Shown piece by piece: positions 12,911-26,470 of a stretch of DNA of 64,000 nt. Made by a program: the position numbers and the translations under genes. The notes beneath the pieces were generated by a model. That model did not search any database, was not told the origin of the DNA, and was given only the letters and a program-made list of their open reading frames with translations. This DNA comes from Pyrrhosoma nymphula (Eukaryota; Arthropoda; Insecta; Odonata; Coenagrionidae). How positions within the stretch are numbered: the first letter of the stretch is position 1; every line of letters begins with the position of its first letter. The stretch lies in assembly GCA_963573305.1 (NCBI GenBank), contig OY754333.1, positions 14,592,599 to 14,656,598 of the forward strand, written 5' to 3'.

Positions 12911-13847
12911 TTCCTTTTCGCGCCACCCTCCTCGGGGAGTAAAGGCGGAGGGTGTTGTTCGGGGTGGGGGAGGAGAGGGTGAAGGGAATCCCAAATGTTG
13001 CCTTTTTATGGAAAACTTGCATGGTACCCCTAGAACCCGCATTCTTTCTCAAGAGTTGAAAGAAGTTCATAATTTGCAGCATGATTCCGAAAATTATCCA
13101 AAGAAAAACAAATGTGCCGCAGTTACGCGTGCACTGATCCATTCTCTCGATCCAATGTCCTCGCAAAATCTTCAGTTTAGAATCTTTAGAATTAAGTGAC
13201 AACATGCATAGCCTGAAAAAGTTGAATTCGAGGAGTTAATGTCCACACAACTTGAACAATCCAACGGGGAACACTGAATTTCCAGGTCCCGCTGCGCGGA
13301 GCCGGGCCGCGACGCGCGATCGAAAAATCGAGTTTATTCTCGGCGTCGCAAACTTTTTCCAAATATTTTTACGGAATAATCTAGAAATATCTTTAAGTAA
13401 TACTCTGATGAAGTATCCCAGAGACCATTTTCCGAATAAGGATTATATTGTCTATTTTATGTCAAATGTTGCCTAAAAAAAGGGTCCGCCATTTTGTGAC
13501 GTAAAAGCACTCAAATATGGGCAAAAATGTCTGAAAGTTATGCATAGTATAGGTGAAGTACCCTGTTTACAAATGGTAATGTTTTTTATTTCATAAAAAT
13601 CCTTGCATTACTCGTATATCTGCTCAACTTTTAAGACTCTCGAAGAAAAATGAGAGCGGGCGCTTTTTTGGAAATTTGGTCGTGTTTGAGCCTCTGTATC
13701 TAAGTAACGGGGAGGACCTATGAGAAATGTTTTACCATTCCATAATCAGCAATCATTTGTGTGTATATGTGCCAAGTTTCAAGTCGATATCTTAAAAAAA
13801 GCTATTTTGGACTTTTGTCCGGCGATTTGCGATTTGAGCCCACTGTG
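12911..13847 (-). repeat. Transib right terminal inverted repeat (937 bp)
   Basis: Mirror copy of the left arm, ending CACTGTG (13,841-13,847), the complement of the heptamer. It is immediately followed by the second CGGCG. The near identity of the arms contrasts with the heavy decay of the gene between them. Confidence 0.9.
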
Positions 13848-13852
13848 CGGCG
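13848..13852. repeat. Target site duplication, right copy (CGGCG)
   Basis: Matches 9,336-9,340. The following bases continue GCGG, so the target site was a short CGG-type run. Confidence 0.85.
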
Positions 13853-16680
13853 GCGGAATATTTCAGGGGATTCAAGATAGTTTTTGGGTTCCATGTGGAG
13901 AACGTTTCATGCGTAGCTCTCCTCCAATCGGATGTGACGTTAAACCGCGGTCAACTTGACGCCTCGACCCAACTTAGACTAACGCCAACGCCTCTCCACC
14001 TGCTCTCCGTTACCCAGGAATTCCTCCCTTATCTAACCACTCACTAGTCTTCTGATGACCAATCAACAGCCAGACTTTGCGCTACGTCCACGTATCGGCG
14101 TTAAATACGATCTCTGAAGTAGGGTTTACTGCGGAACCTATTATAATGGAGTCAGTGTACGCAAAAATGGCATTAGTACATGGAACCTAGTTACAACATA
14201 TAATATACTACGCCCAATATTACAGGCTATAATTACACTGGACTATTGAAGTGTATTTGATTCTTGGGAGTGAAATCTTTAGTTTAATATTCTCAAGCGT
14301 TTATTTGATTAAATTAATGAGATTCAAATAGGCAAGATTTCCCATAAATAGAAAGTAACGCATTGCAGATTTCTGTTCAGGGATGAAATGACAGAAGGAT
14401 AGAAATATCTATATTTACTGCAAATAACATTAAGGAGTTGTAATCCTGTGTATATTAAGCGTAATAACTAAAAAAAGGCACTAAAATGTTTCCTTTATAG
14501 TGTTTTTTTGTGAAGCACTGAATTAATGAATTCCCTTATTTATGGAATTTCTTTCCTGTTGAATTTAGTTCGGATAAAATGATACCAATCACGACGTCGA
14601 AGATTGCGAAAACGACAATGTCCACAAAATTGTAAAATTTACTATAAAACCGAGAATGGGAAACTTTTGATATTCGAGACTAGGTACTATTTTTGTTTCC
14701 CCACAGAACTTTGAGCAGTATAACATGAATTGTAGGCATGTTATACAGCCCGAGAATCCGTTGCAAACTTAATCTAGATATCTGATCTAGGTAATTTGGA
14801 TGTGATAAAGAGAGTTAAGGATCTGAAGAGATGTGACATTTAAAAGCATTAGTATATGTAGCTATTATGTATCAAGCACCTATCCTATCCGTAAGAAAAC
14901 AATGAAATAATATGTTTCACATCTTACCATTGTGCTGTTTCTCCAATCATACACTTCGTATTTCATCTCTTCTTGTTATCCGGACGGAAAATTGTTCTTT
15001 AATATCCTAGAAAATAGCATTCGACACTAGTTATATCGAGTTTTCTCAAATATAAATAAACATAAATTCGATCCTATAATTCAATATAAATGTATTCAAA
15101 GAATACATTTCTATTGAATTATTTCTATTAAATGCTATTTCTATTTGAGAATACTCAATAACTAAAACGAAGAGATAATTTATACGTGGTCAATAATACA
15201 TTATTTTATGTATTCTTTGAATCAAAAATTGGCTTTTCTGTCACCATGCTAAAGATAATTTTAATTTGATGAGGATGGGATACGTTTTTTGGGGTACAAG
15301 GGATATTATTTGAAATCATCACCCATGAAATGTTTGATATTGCTCCATAAAAACTGCGATCAAGGACTACGGTTAGGTACGGGTAAAAGGCCTTTTCTAC
15401 GACGCGAAAGTAATACGATATCTGCTCCCCCTCTAACTCCCCGAGTGGTCTTTGAAGGCGGAAAGGGGAAACGATAATAAAGCCATCCACTCACGTTTTC
15501 ATGGAACACTTGTTTAAAAGACGTCAAAGGGAGCGCGCGACATCTGAACAGGAAACTCCTCCTCTAATCCGCTTACATTAATTTCGTCAAGGGATTCACT
15601 CGTTCTCTTCCCTCCCCCTCCCTCTGTTGGAAAAAAGTAAATTAAGGCGAACGGATTAACCCTGTGGGGATGGGGATAACATGGTTCCAGAAAGATATCC
15701 CAATTCATTTTACGTTATCTCTCCCTTCACTTAGGACCTTTATTACGGCCAGGCCTCCCTCTCTCTCCTCCAACTCTTACTCTCTCTCTCTATCACCATG
15801 TCCTTAGCCCTTCACTTTCTCTCCATTTTGTGACCCTTTGCCTCCCTTTTGCTACTCCCCTTGACCTCGCAGTCACCCTTTTCGAACACTCTCTCCTCCA
15901 TCCCCTTCCCTGCCTGGCCTGCATCCCCATCCTTTCCCACTCCTTCCCAGCTGCTCCGTCCCATCATGGCCACTATGCCGTGGTCCCGGCCGCCGCAGAA
16001 GTTCCCCCCCCCTTCTTCTTCCCCACCCCCACGATTCCTTGTGGATTCCCCACTTCGCATGGGGGTAGCAAAGGGTGTCGAGGGAATGTATGGAGTTGAA
16101 CGGATAGCTGAGGGTCGGGGAGTATGAGCACCGAAGACCCTTTCAACTGCCTTGGGCCTATCTAGCTGTCATCTTTAACGACGAAGACGGTGGAAATAGA
16201 CGCGATTTTGTGGATTCAGAAATAAAGGGAGGACTATTTTGAAGCCTTCGTCCAGTAAACGAGGCTCTTGGGTCACGTTATGACTGCGGTGCAGTAGAGA
16301 CAATAAGCTATCAACATTTATTAGTTTCACATTCATAAATAAAAAAGGAAGTACTTATACTTTGACTGATTGTCACTATGGCTTCAATTTCACAACGGTT
16401 TATTCTTTGTCGACTGTTTAAACAGACGGCTCTGAGCAATAAAACTGGTTGGCATAGAATATTTTTACTCACACTTAATTCTTTCCTCCCAAAAGTTTGA
16501 TAGACTAACATATACCCCATTCTCAATACATCAAAATAATTTTTTTCCCGAGATCTAACGTCATTTCATGTGCGCCTCTGAAAGAACATTCGCTAGAAAC
16601 ACATCATTTACTTCCATGCTTAAGAAATACATTGAAAATATTGGAGAATAAGACCACGTAAAATATCACTTTTTTAGTTG
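13853..16680. other. Unassigned AT-rich DNA with a small palindrome
   Basis: No gene was recognised. A short imperfect palindrome built on ATTCAATA...TATTGAAT lies at about 15,080-15,122. Pyrimidine-rich low-complexity DNA occupies about 15,720-16,060; the open frames there are composition artefacts. Confidence 0.4.
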
Positions 16681-16687
16681 GAAAAAG

Positions 16688-16765
16688 AACTAACTTTGCG
16701 AATTTCACTTTTAAGTTTTTTATTCACGACTCGGGTTTCGTCAGTTAACGTCATCTTCATGATCA
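16688..16765 (-). repeat. Dispersed Penelope-type tail repeat, copy 1
   Basis: Shares a block of about 80 bases with 30,646-30,715, including TTATTCACGAC, CGGGTTTCG and GTCATCTTCA. Read on the minus strand the order is GAAGATGA, a short potential stem, then GAAACCCGAGTC. This is the arrangement also seen downstream of the Penelope-like gene at 49.2 kb. The first core base and part of the stem are mutated here. Confidence 0.5.
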
Positions 16766-16829
16766 CTACTTTTATTTCATTGCAATGCGAGCCAGCCCAG
16801 GTCTTTTATAAACAATTACGTGGTCTCGA

Positions 16830-16935
16830 AATCGATAGGTTAGGGTTCATATGTTAAGTCTGAGATCCCGGGTTCTGGTCTCACCTCGGTGGAATTATTT
16901 ACCTCGCAGGCCAGGGATGCATGTAGATGTCATTG
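16830..16935 (+). repeat. Possible decayed tRNA-derived SINE
   Basis: ACGTGGTCTCGAAATCGATAGG resembles a degenerate A-box region and CCCGGGTTCTGGTCTCACC a degenerate B-box arm, about 45 bases apart. No cloverleaf can be closed and no tail is obvious. Low confidence. Confidence 0.25.
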
Positions 16936-17179
16936 AGTTAATTGTAAGAAAAGAGTTCTCCAGTCCTAATTTCGCTCTGTAGTAAATATTTCATTTATTT
17001 TTTTTAATTTTTGCTCATATCGTTACAGTTCTTTCTCTCTTTGTAATATTATGTAAATTTAAACATTTTAATAAATGAGTGCGTCCACATCAGAAAGATT
17101 CTTTTACTTTTTTTGCGAAAATGTTGACTTGGCTGCTTTCTCATGAATAAATCTCTGCATCTCTTTGTCCGTTTAGTAG

Positions 17180-18060
17180 GTTAAAACCTAACGAACAAGG
17201 ACAGTGGTCGGGCGATACTTCACGTGCTCATGTTTCATCGGTTCCTCGGCGAGTTCCGTGCACTTGAAGCCCTCGCTTTCAAGGATAGCCAAGTTTTATC
17301 ACTCACCTCAATCTGGACGCGTGACTTCTTTCGATGGTAAAGCCGTAAGCATAGCGTCATACGTACCGTGGAAACAGGACGAGGACCGTGGGTGAAATGT
17401 GCCGAAGTACGGTAAAATAGAGCAGAGGTCGCCCGAGTTTTTAAGAGGTTTGAGACACTGAGAGAGGTCTGCGTCGGCGTCTAGGCGTGGAGACCTTGAG
17501 GAAGGTGCAAGAAAAATACGGCTCTGGTCAATCTTCGGACAGGGAGGCACTTGCACACGGGTGCAGTTTCGTATGCGAAGGAGCCTTCTCTGTTTTTTTC
17601 TCGCCAAGAGAGCCGGACCTCCTCTCCAGACGATGGTCTCTGCCTTAAGGAAACGTGTTCGACCCGGGAGCCGTAAAAACAGGAGTAATATGGGTCAGTC
17701 TTCCAACGGGGCAGGCTGGGTGGGAAAATTGCCTATTCATCTTTCGCATTCCTTTCCTCCCCTCCCGCGTTTCCGTGGAATCCTTAGGTAAACTTCTTCA
17801 GCCCCCCTCTGCTTGTCTTGCATCTTCCTTGCATCTGCTCATTTCTCGGGAAAAGAGGCTTTGTTAGGCTCTGTTTATTGCGACTCGCTGGCGGATTCGT
17901 GGAATTGCCATGCATGATGTTCCAAGCGGAATTCATTGCTTTCGCCGGCGCATTTTATAGCCCGACGAGTCGCGAGGAGCGGAGACACGTCTACTGTAAA
18001 AAGGATACGTCGAGCAAGGGGCGTGCGCTGTCGTTTTCAGTCAGCCTTTGTGTGTGATTT
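17180..18060. promoter_or_regulatory. CpG-richer patch, possible promoter or 5' exon region
   Basis: GC and CpG content rise well above the surroundings, and several overlapping open frames appear on both strands with none dominant. A TATA-like TTTTATAG (about 17,953) and an arthropod Inr-like TCAGTC (about 18,039) occur. They are not spaced as one core promoter. No protein family was recognised. This could be a promoter with untranslated exons or simply a GC-rich repeat. Confidence 0.2.
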
Positions 18061-19758
18061 GCTGAAAGAAGCGTCTTTTTGAGCTCCCTCTTATCACAGT
18101 CTTTTTATCTGGCGATTAACTTTTAAAATCGTAACTAGATCGGCGAAAATGGTCAGATTGCAAACAATGATAAATAATCCTGGCTTTCATCTATTACTAG
18201 CATGTATCAACCATTGAACTTGTGGTACCTTTAACCTTTATCTTACGAGGTTTTTCGCCGGCTGTATATCTAGACTACCGAGGTTTTTTAAACTTTCTGC
18301 CACTAAAACGTAGTGTTTTAGATGCATCTGTATATGCCGGCGATTATTAGAAATGTTGGCAAAATTCATTAGAGAATACGAAAGAATTTTAGCATTAATA
18401 ACCAATGATATAGTTATTTTGTTACATAAAATATAAAAAAATATTTCTATAACCTAGGCCCACGAAGCAATTATTTATTATTTGGAGGGAAAAATCTAAT
18501 CACGTGGTTTTACTCTCAGTGATCAAATATCTTCAAACAACTAGACTGATTATACATACCTGAAATGCACCCATCGATAAATAATAAAATAAATTTTAGA
18601 TTAGAATTTTTAGTTGTGAAATTGCAAACACTTTCTAGATATTTACATGAAACACCCAATGGGGATTGCCAAGTCTATTGTCTGCAAAACTGTGCCAAAT
18701 ATAAACTTTGGGATCAGCAAACCGCTAGATGACCTAATAATTAATCTCATTAATGACTCTTCGTTCTTGAGCCGCATAATGCCAGTAGTAATCTTACAAT
18801 ATATTTGCAATAAGCTAATAATGATCAAAACCGGTACCCATGAGCAGCTTTAACCTCGAGTATTTTTCTAAGGTAGAGATTGGGGATTAACCTTGACGGA
18901 ACTCAGGTTCAATTGACGAGTGTGCGGTAAAATTGACATGAAAAAAGAGAAATTTTATTTCAGGTTGCTTTTTTAAGAAGCGGCATACATTTAAGATTCA
19001 CCAGAGATTTTTTTGCTAAGAGAATAGATAACTTCAAGCTCCAGATTCATAATAAAGCACGAGGAAGATAAACGTAACGAAATAAACTTGATTCAAAATC
19101 ACATTCATCATTAAGGAAGGAAGAGGAATTGAATGGGAACTATGGACGTATATATTTAATTATCTTTGCAGACCAAACGTTGTAACGCGATTGATACTTT
19201 ATTTTTATCTCATATAATTGGGACCACATCATTATCACCGAAGACAACTCAAATTTAAAACGCATAGTAATTACCTTAACTCGGATTAATTGCTTATGCA
19301 TTCGCATGATCGTGAGGCATGGGGTCATGATACCCCGACCACATGCCCTTTTACCGGCTCTCATGGTAGATAAATGGTAGAGACATCGCAATAGTAAACT
19401 TTACGACTGGATACACTCCAAGGTACTCACTTCACATTTTCTTCTCTTGTGAATGCACCGTGAATTGACGTCCCTATTTACTTCTGGCCTCCATGCTAAT
19501 GACAATTTTGCAAAATTTTGTATACGTCTCTCTAGCTGGTAAGAAAGAAAGATATGCGTAGAGAAAAGGAGGAATGAGACGTGTACTTATGTACTGCATC
19601 ATCATTTATCCGGCATAGCATGGCGGGAAACACTAGATCTTCCTTAGCATAGGGAGAGGGATATTGCCATATTCACTCAAGGAAAAAATTGGGGCGCATA
19701 AAAAAAATGGTGTGACTTATGCTTCTATTTCCTGGCACTGAAAGAAAAACGATCTCTG
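18061..19758. other. Unassigned AT-rich DNA
   Basis: Short overlapping frames only (for example 18,643-18,853 on both strands). Nothing recognised. Confidence 0.4.
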
Positions 19759-20350
19759 GTGTCCAGTTACGTAATATTTCCTCTCTCCCACGTCCAAAGC
19801 CTCCTTGGGCATCTGAAACTTGATACGCACCTCTCGATATTCAGCTGCGGAAGACCCCTGACAACTCCTCCCCACCCCCTCCCCGCCCTCTCCCCTTCCA
19901 TACCTCCAGCCGTAGCGTGGGCGACTTTCGTTTGTTCACTAGTTTCGTTCGCTGGCCGACAGATAGAGCTAGTGGGAAGGCGGGAAAAATAGAGGGTGCT
20001 GTCTTCAGTAACCGCGCCGGTAACCGAGTGGGCAGGAGTAATAGCAATAGAAGTTTCTAAGTGTTTCGTTTTCTACGAGAAAATGCAACCACAGGCGCAG
20101 GAGAATAATAGGAATAGGCACTCGTGTTGGCCGTCTACTTCACCGATTTGACCGGAGCGGAACAGTGCCTGGATAATTTTGGGACTCGCTACGGGAGAGT
20201 CAGTTCTTCATTTTTGTCTGACATCGCCTCTGTGAAGGAAAGGTCGCCGCCGTGCTGCCTCAACGCTTGGACCTACGCATCCCTTTCAACTCGCCTCTTC
20301 AACCGCACACAGAATGCTTGGAATGCCATTGACGCTTGAGGTGCGTAATT
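19759..20350 (+). promoter_or_regulatory. GC-richer patch, possible 5' exon/promoter
   Basis: A locally GC-rich block holds an open frame at 20,124-20,339 of 71 codons with mixed composition and several cysteines. An Inr-like TCAGTT lies near 20,200, and the frame ends beside GAGGTGCGTAA, a possible splice donor. No TATA box is positioned for it and no protein family was recognised. It may be a 5' exon of an unseen gene; the evidence is weak. Confidence 0.2.
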
Positions 20351-23300
20351 AATCGAGAGTTAATTATAACGTATTTTGGTGGCGTGATTTTCATCCCACC
20401 CACTCCCATAGCTGTCGCTTCAGAGATTATCAAGATGGCTGCCGAAATCTGTGCATTTCGCAATGAATAATTTTTATGATTGCTCGATTGATTCCTAAGT
20501 TCTCGTGTGATTGTGGTGCTAAGCGGTGAAAGAGGGTGCATTGAAAGAGCTTTCACAAGTGATTGAATGAAATAGTAGTTTTGGGGTATTTTGTGTGCAT
20601 ATTTTGCCTTCACTGCGCTTACGAAGTTCGATATTGTGAGTATGTGTGTGGGATTTCGGCATGGTGCTGAATCTCCCCTGACTCCTAACTCATTCTAACC
20701 GAAGACACAACAACAATTTATAACTTTTTATGGGACCATTTCTGGGGGTAAGTGAACGACAGATTTCATTGTCCGGCAGCGTTTGAAAAATATTTCGGCC
20801 ACTGCTACTGTCATGAGTGTTCTTTCAATAAATGGCCCATTATATTGCAAAAAACTTAAATTTCCATGAATGTTGCATTTATTAAGAATTAGTATTTTTA
20901 TTTGAAATTTTAGTGTTTCGAGGTACTACAGATTCCATGCACCCATTCATTATTTAGGTTGAGATAATTGTTTTCGAATTAGCCATATATTTTTTGATAA
21001 TATTTTGGTGACATGTGGCGGTGCTCCGAGGGATTTTGGTGCTCCTGGCAAAACGGAACGGGTTGCGCCTCGCGTCAATCAAATTCTCTGAAAGAAGGGG
21101 TGGGAAGAAATCTGTCGTCGGCATTTGCCTTGTGTTCATGAAATGCGCCAAGGAGTTGACACTTCTTAGGTCCCATCCGATGGACGGTGCCCACACTGTA
21201 TTTCGTGGGTTCAACAATGCATCCAATTACGCCTTTGAATGCTTCTGAAAATTCTCTACCTCCGTCGAGATTCAAATCTCTAAGGAATAAACAAATCTTG
21301 GTGTTTTTTTCGAAGAATATTGGTCACGATACACTGCTGATTAATCGGGTCTTTTGATTATTTTGTGCAGTATTGACTCCTTTCGGAATATATTATGTAT
21401 GCGGAAGTTCACGCAATTGTATTTTCCAGTCAGCCTATAAATACTGTACTTCATAAGCTACTGGGGTTGAGTTCAGCAATAGTTAAACATACTACTGTGA
21501 TGGAACGTTGTCCATAGTGTTGTTTTCCCAAAACTTACCAAATGTACCATGTATGTCTGTCTCATTTTATCGAATCTTCTCAACACCTGTATTTCATCAC
21601 CGGAACAAAATCAAGCACCGGGATTAATCATTCTTCTATGCAGCTCGGCTGGTTTACGTTTGATATGGTAAACGTAGAATTTAAGGGAATTAAATATCAT
21701 TCTAGAGTTGCTTGGGTGTGATTTAAATGCTGGCCTAAGGTTTTGAAGTAACCGACTGCTATATGCTCCCAGTAAATTACCTACCGTTTTAAATCCTCCC
21801 GCGTTACGAAGGCATTCAATCTCAGGTGAGTTAGATTTCTGCCCATTGCCATTACTCTCATTGTAGACCGCTTTTGCATTTTTAAAATAATGTGAAAGCC
21901 AATGTGAAGTAAGGCTGCATGATATGCAAAAATGGTTTCATGTTTTTAATGAGGAGATTGAGTGGTTAATAGCCCTACATTAGACTTGAATTGGCTATAT
22001 CCGACATTCATGGACTCGCATAAATCGTGCATGTCTCTGATGCACTAGAGAAATAAATGCTGTTTTTACTCACCTTTATTGAGTGAAATACCATATAACA
22101 TATATTCATTTTTTATCACCGCATGAATCCATAGCTAAGTGTCGTCTACCAATCTGAACAGCGGTGATCGCGGGGCATGCTCGTATATATATATACAACG
22201 GATAGCTTAAACTGGGGCATAAAATCAAGAATATAAGTACTTCCATAAAAATTGCCGTGATATTTACAGAGGGGGCTCTTATTCAAACTAAAGCGCTTGA
22301 TGGCTCTCCCCAGCCCCGGAATCGCCCCCATCTCTGTTGTGAATAACGGATCGACCGTCGTTTGAAATAAGCGAAATAAACGCGCGCCAAATAAACCCCA
22401 TCGCGTAACTTACAGCTTTGTGCGTGGATATAAATCTGTTTGAGCATAACGCCGTTTTACAGCTGAGGAATTGGAAGAAGGCAATAACGCCAAGCAGGAA
22501 TCGTGAGGCGAAATGTGAGGTCGGGAGTGTTCGCGGGGAGAAAAAAAATAGCCGCATAAACAACGCGCGGACTGAGATACAAATTACGGTGTTTATGCTG
22601 CGTGCGGGTTTTTGGAGAGGCGGTGTTCATGGGAAGAGGATTCAAGGGAATGGATTGGGTCGGAAGCTGGCGAGAGAGGAGGATGAAAGGAAGGAGGGTT
22701 GGACTCGGAACTGGAAGGTTGGTGATGGTGGAGATTGGATATATGCATATCGATGCGCCACATCGTCACACCTGGTACACATACCTGCCACATATCTTTG
22801 AGGTGGTTGCTTCGGGGTTTTTTGGGATAAAGATGTAGATTCTTCGTCCTAGTTGAGCATTTTCTACTCTTTTCAACACTTCCATTTTAAAGATCCCTCA
22901 TGGGCCAGGCTTGACATCTTTAAAACTCCAACAAAGTTGAAATCGGAGAAGAACCTACTTTTCCGTCAACACCGACAAACTTTTATGAAATATGACTATC
23001 AGTACCTATATTATTTTATGCCTTACATCCTTAGGTTCGTGAGTTGGACTTCATATGTTGAGGTTTCCGTGTTCATTAGGGTAGGTATGTGTGTGAAAAT
23101 GTAGAGGAAGGAGGAATTCAAAAATCTGCCGGATGAACCATGGCCAAGTTTGGAATGATTCGAGGCTGCAGGTTTGTGGGCAACTGCATGCAAAAAAAAC
23201 TTTGCATGGGACGTCATCCAAAGTAGGACTGACGAGACCGACATGATAGCAACGCGTTTGGGCATCCGGCGTATCGGAATCAAGCGCTGCTTTATGCTAC

Positions 23301-26204
23301 TCCTACCCTTTGGCTCATTTTTCCAGGATAATTTTTTTTGGTGAAGTTGATTGATGGTTCACGGGGAGTTGATTGTTTGAAGCATCGATTTCAAAGACCA
23401 AGCAGCAATTCTCTTGCTTTTACATTCCTCTTATGAAAAAGTGGCTAACAGTAAAAAGAACGGTACGGTGCGGCCAACAAAAATGTGAGGAAAAAACAAT
23501 TTTAAAGAAAATTTGGAACGAATTCAAAAACCCTCAGAAAGAAGTCCCGTTATGAAAATGAATAACGCTGCAAATGTGTATAAGGATATGGCGGTTCAAA
23601 CATTAATAGATGGTACCGAATGCAAGTCAACTGAGATAGCAGGTCTTAAGGCCTAGAAGAAGCTGAAATGAGTTTTCTTTGGAAATTAAGAGAGTGTTTG
23701 ATATACGAACTCCATTGGGTGTTGAAGAAGTTACAACCGTCATCGTTACAAGAAAAACTGGAAATGCTATGTACCTGGCTGTGTAGGTTGGTAATGTTTG
23801 CCAAAAAGGCTTTAACCGAGGAGTGTAGTCGATACTATTTTAGCACGTTAGTAGATAAGAGGTGCATAGAATTCATGGTTAATTAATTATATTTGGGTGG
23901 AGAAACTAGTCATAATATTCCTCATATATACCATATTCCTACCCAGTTGGTTTCAGATTACGAAGTAATTGCCAGTGTTAATAATAAAAAGTCAGGCCGA
24001 AGCCTCAAGTAAATGGGAAGAGAAGATGAAGAAACCTAAATGTCTAATGACTGGATGGTAAGGTGGATGTGGAAATAAAAATGAAATTGGACAGTAATCG
24101 AGGAATTGGTTTCGAAAGATGTGTTTGCGTAATCGTTAGGGATGGATGTGATCTTAATTTTGAGGAAAATATAGGAAGTTGATAAAATCACTGAGTAAAA
24201 AATGTAAGGTAATTGTATATTACCTCAATTTTTATTCGGTAAAACGCATTTCGCGGTTTAATATAGACTATTTAATGGAATGGATTGCAAGTATTTCGAG
24301 GTGTTGAAACCAGAAATACACGGAGTCCCCTCGCGTAATTATTTCAACTTGTTCTAGAAAATACAGGTGTACCCCCTTGTCAGTGACATGTTAAACTATG
24401 GGAAATCAGTTACCTTGGCGACTCCTTTGTTGGAAGCAAGAAGAAACAAGATTCTAATTACCTGTTATTCATATATTCTTAAGGTAAAGAGTGAGATAGT
24501 GGCAGAGTGAATTTTGAGTGGCCTCTCATATATTCTCCTAGCTATTTTCTAAATGTAGTAATGGGAGACCATGCGTTTTTGCGTAGTTCTCTTGCCTATG
24601 TCCCATGAAATCTCTTCATTTTGATATTGGAAATTGATTTTGTTTCACGCATACATATATTGAATGTGCAGTCAGTTTAAAGGGCAAGTCTAGTTCTTTA
24701 GGGTGCATGGTCATTCGGGATAAGAGATTTAAGACAAAGTGATTTATGACCATCTGAAAGTCATTCAGCGGTCGATCACTTATCGAAATTTAAAATAATC
24801 CCATTCTTTTGCTTTTATTTTGAAGACTTTTTTGCTTGCCTCGTTTTGTTGTCGCACGTAATGGAGACAAGCGTAGTGTATTTGACCAAAAGAAGATGAT
24901 ATTAAAAATTACCTACTTTAACCGCGAGAAAAAAATTATATCCGTTTACTTATCAAGAGATAATAAATGCTTGGTAATTTTCCACGCCTTTTCATTTTTC
25001 TTATCTTTTCGATTTCAACGGTTTTACATAATAATTAAGGTTATGTTGACGAATTAATGACGTGAAACCATAGAAACCGATCTGGTTAGAAACATAAAAA
25101 GTGTGAAATATTATTGATAGTATTCTTTTATCCTCGAGACAAGTAATGTGTGTATTCCGCAGAGTTGCGTTGCCGATTGCTAATACTCGTTTAGTAGAGA
25201 TAAATTATAATCCACCCGTTTAACGTACTCCAGGATTGATGCATTGGCTGATTTCGGGGTTTTCAATCTCTAGGGCTCAGGTGCGAGTCTTTGAAGAGGT
25301 GATTTTTCAGTAGAATCTGGGACAATAATTGTGTGCATTGTGGAGAGCACTTCATCTCCAGCATCTTGACTGTCGCTTGGGACGTTAATATGTGGTCCTT
25401 AGGCACCTTGAGTTATCAATGGGCTAATTCCAAGGCCAGATTTCTCTCCACCTTTCATCCAATCCCCAAAATGATCCTCCCCATACCAACCAATCCGACT
25501 TCAATTGTACAAAGGACTTCAGTTGATTGTCACCTCCCGAAATAGTCAACCATCCTTTATTCTACAAAGTTGGAATGTGACACTGTCTCCGCATTCATTG
25601 TCTGCGGGTTCTGCCCGTATACCCGGGACATTCCACGCACCAGTGGCTTCAGCCCCTGAAAAGGCGTGTGTTCATGCTTGTGTGTGTTTTCGCGATCGTG
25701 CCAAAGTATGACTCTGTGTGCGCTGACTTCAATCGAGAGAGCCTTACCACTTGAATAAAAAAGAGGGGCGTGTGAAGAAAGAAAATCTTTCGCAATCCAT
25801 CATGAATAATGCATTTTTCATTCCGTTGAGGATACATAGAGCAGCTTTCTTTTCTCTCCCGCTGGAAAGGTTGAAGCGATATGAGAAGTGCAAAGTGGAA
25901 TCGACACTTTTCCGCAGCTAGAATATGAATATTTTTACGTGAATACGTGGCTTTTCCTTGGGTAAAGATACCGCACTGTGAAGGAGTGGTGAATGGAAGA
26001 CAAATATGAGGTTATGAGGAAGATGGAATGGCGTGGGAATCGTTGGGAACGGATGTAAATAGGTGTGGTATGAGTGTGGTTTTGGAGAGAAAGAAAAGCA
26101 TGGTATAATGGCACCAAGTTCGAATGATTTAGGGTAATGTACCGGTCAACGTAAGTTTAAATGGAAGGGATTAAGAATCCGCTGTATTTTTACTGACTAC
26201 CCCT
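20351..26204. other. Unassigned DNA, no gene recognised
   Basis: Open frames are short or overlapping on both strands. A purine-rich tract (about 22,600-22,720) explains the longest one (22,418-22,801). A short (TA)n lies at about 22,184. No RNA gene or element boundary was seen. Confidence 0.4.
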
Positions 26205-26470
26205 TCCCACTTATCTTTCATTATTTCTCTCTTCATCGCAGCGTACGCCCTACCTCTCTTCATCTCGTCTATAAAGCCTATTGTCTTCCTTTCCCTTTCC
26301 CGTTTACCTAACACCCTTCACTCTAATACAGTCTTCAGCATCCCTTCTCCCCTTCACTTCCGGTTCCAGCCACCCATTCTAATCTCCTCAAGAATCTTGC
26401 TCTCCTCAAATATGATTCTAAGAACTTTTTCGTCCGTCTTCCTTTCCGCCCATCAAAATTTCTCCGTTCT
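26205..26470 (-). pseudogene. LINE ORF2 C-terminal relic
   Basis: On the minus strand a broken frame gives GMLKTVLE, a stop, then RVLGKRERERKTIGFIDEMK and GRAYAAMKREIMKD. This is the pattern ...GKRGRGRKR..DDIK.GRSY..MK...DRE... common at the C-terminus of RTE/Jockey-like LINE reverse-transcriptase proteins. Only the tail is recognisable. Stops and shifts upstream show it is inactive. The identification rests on recalled consensus and has no polymerase domain to support it. Confidence 0.5.

Larger units (their letters stand above)
9341..13847 (+). mobile_element. Transib-superfamily DNA transposon, complete ends, long inverted arms
   Basis: This 4,507-bp element is bounded by CGGCG duplications. 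Both termini begin CACAGTG, the RAG recombination-signal heptamer and a match to the Transib terminal consensus. The arms (9,341-10,277 and 12,911-13,847) are 937 bp each and align without an indel at every point checked. The interior (10,278-12,910) holds a broken transposase whose fragments resemble the RAG1-related Transib C-terminal core. Ends, 5-bp GC-rich duplication and protein remnant all point to Transib. Arms this long are unusual, since family members usually have short inverted repeats. The element probably moved as a non-autonomous copy, because its gene is disrupted. It sits in a GC-rich site (reconstructed empty site ...TAGACGGCGGCGG...). Confidence 0.85.

Noticed and set aside
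15812..16127. Overlapping frames on both strands
   Set aside because: C/T-rich tract with few stops; composition artefact.
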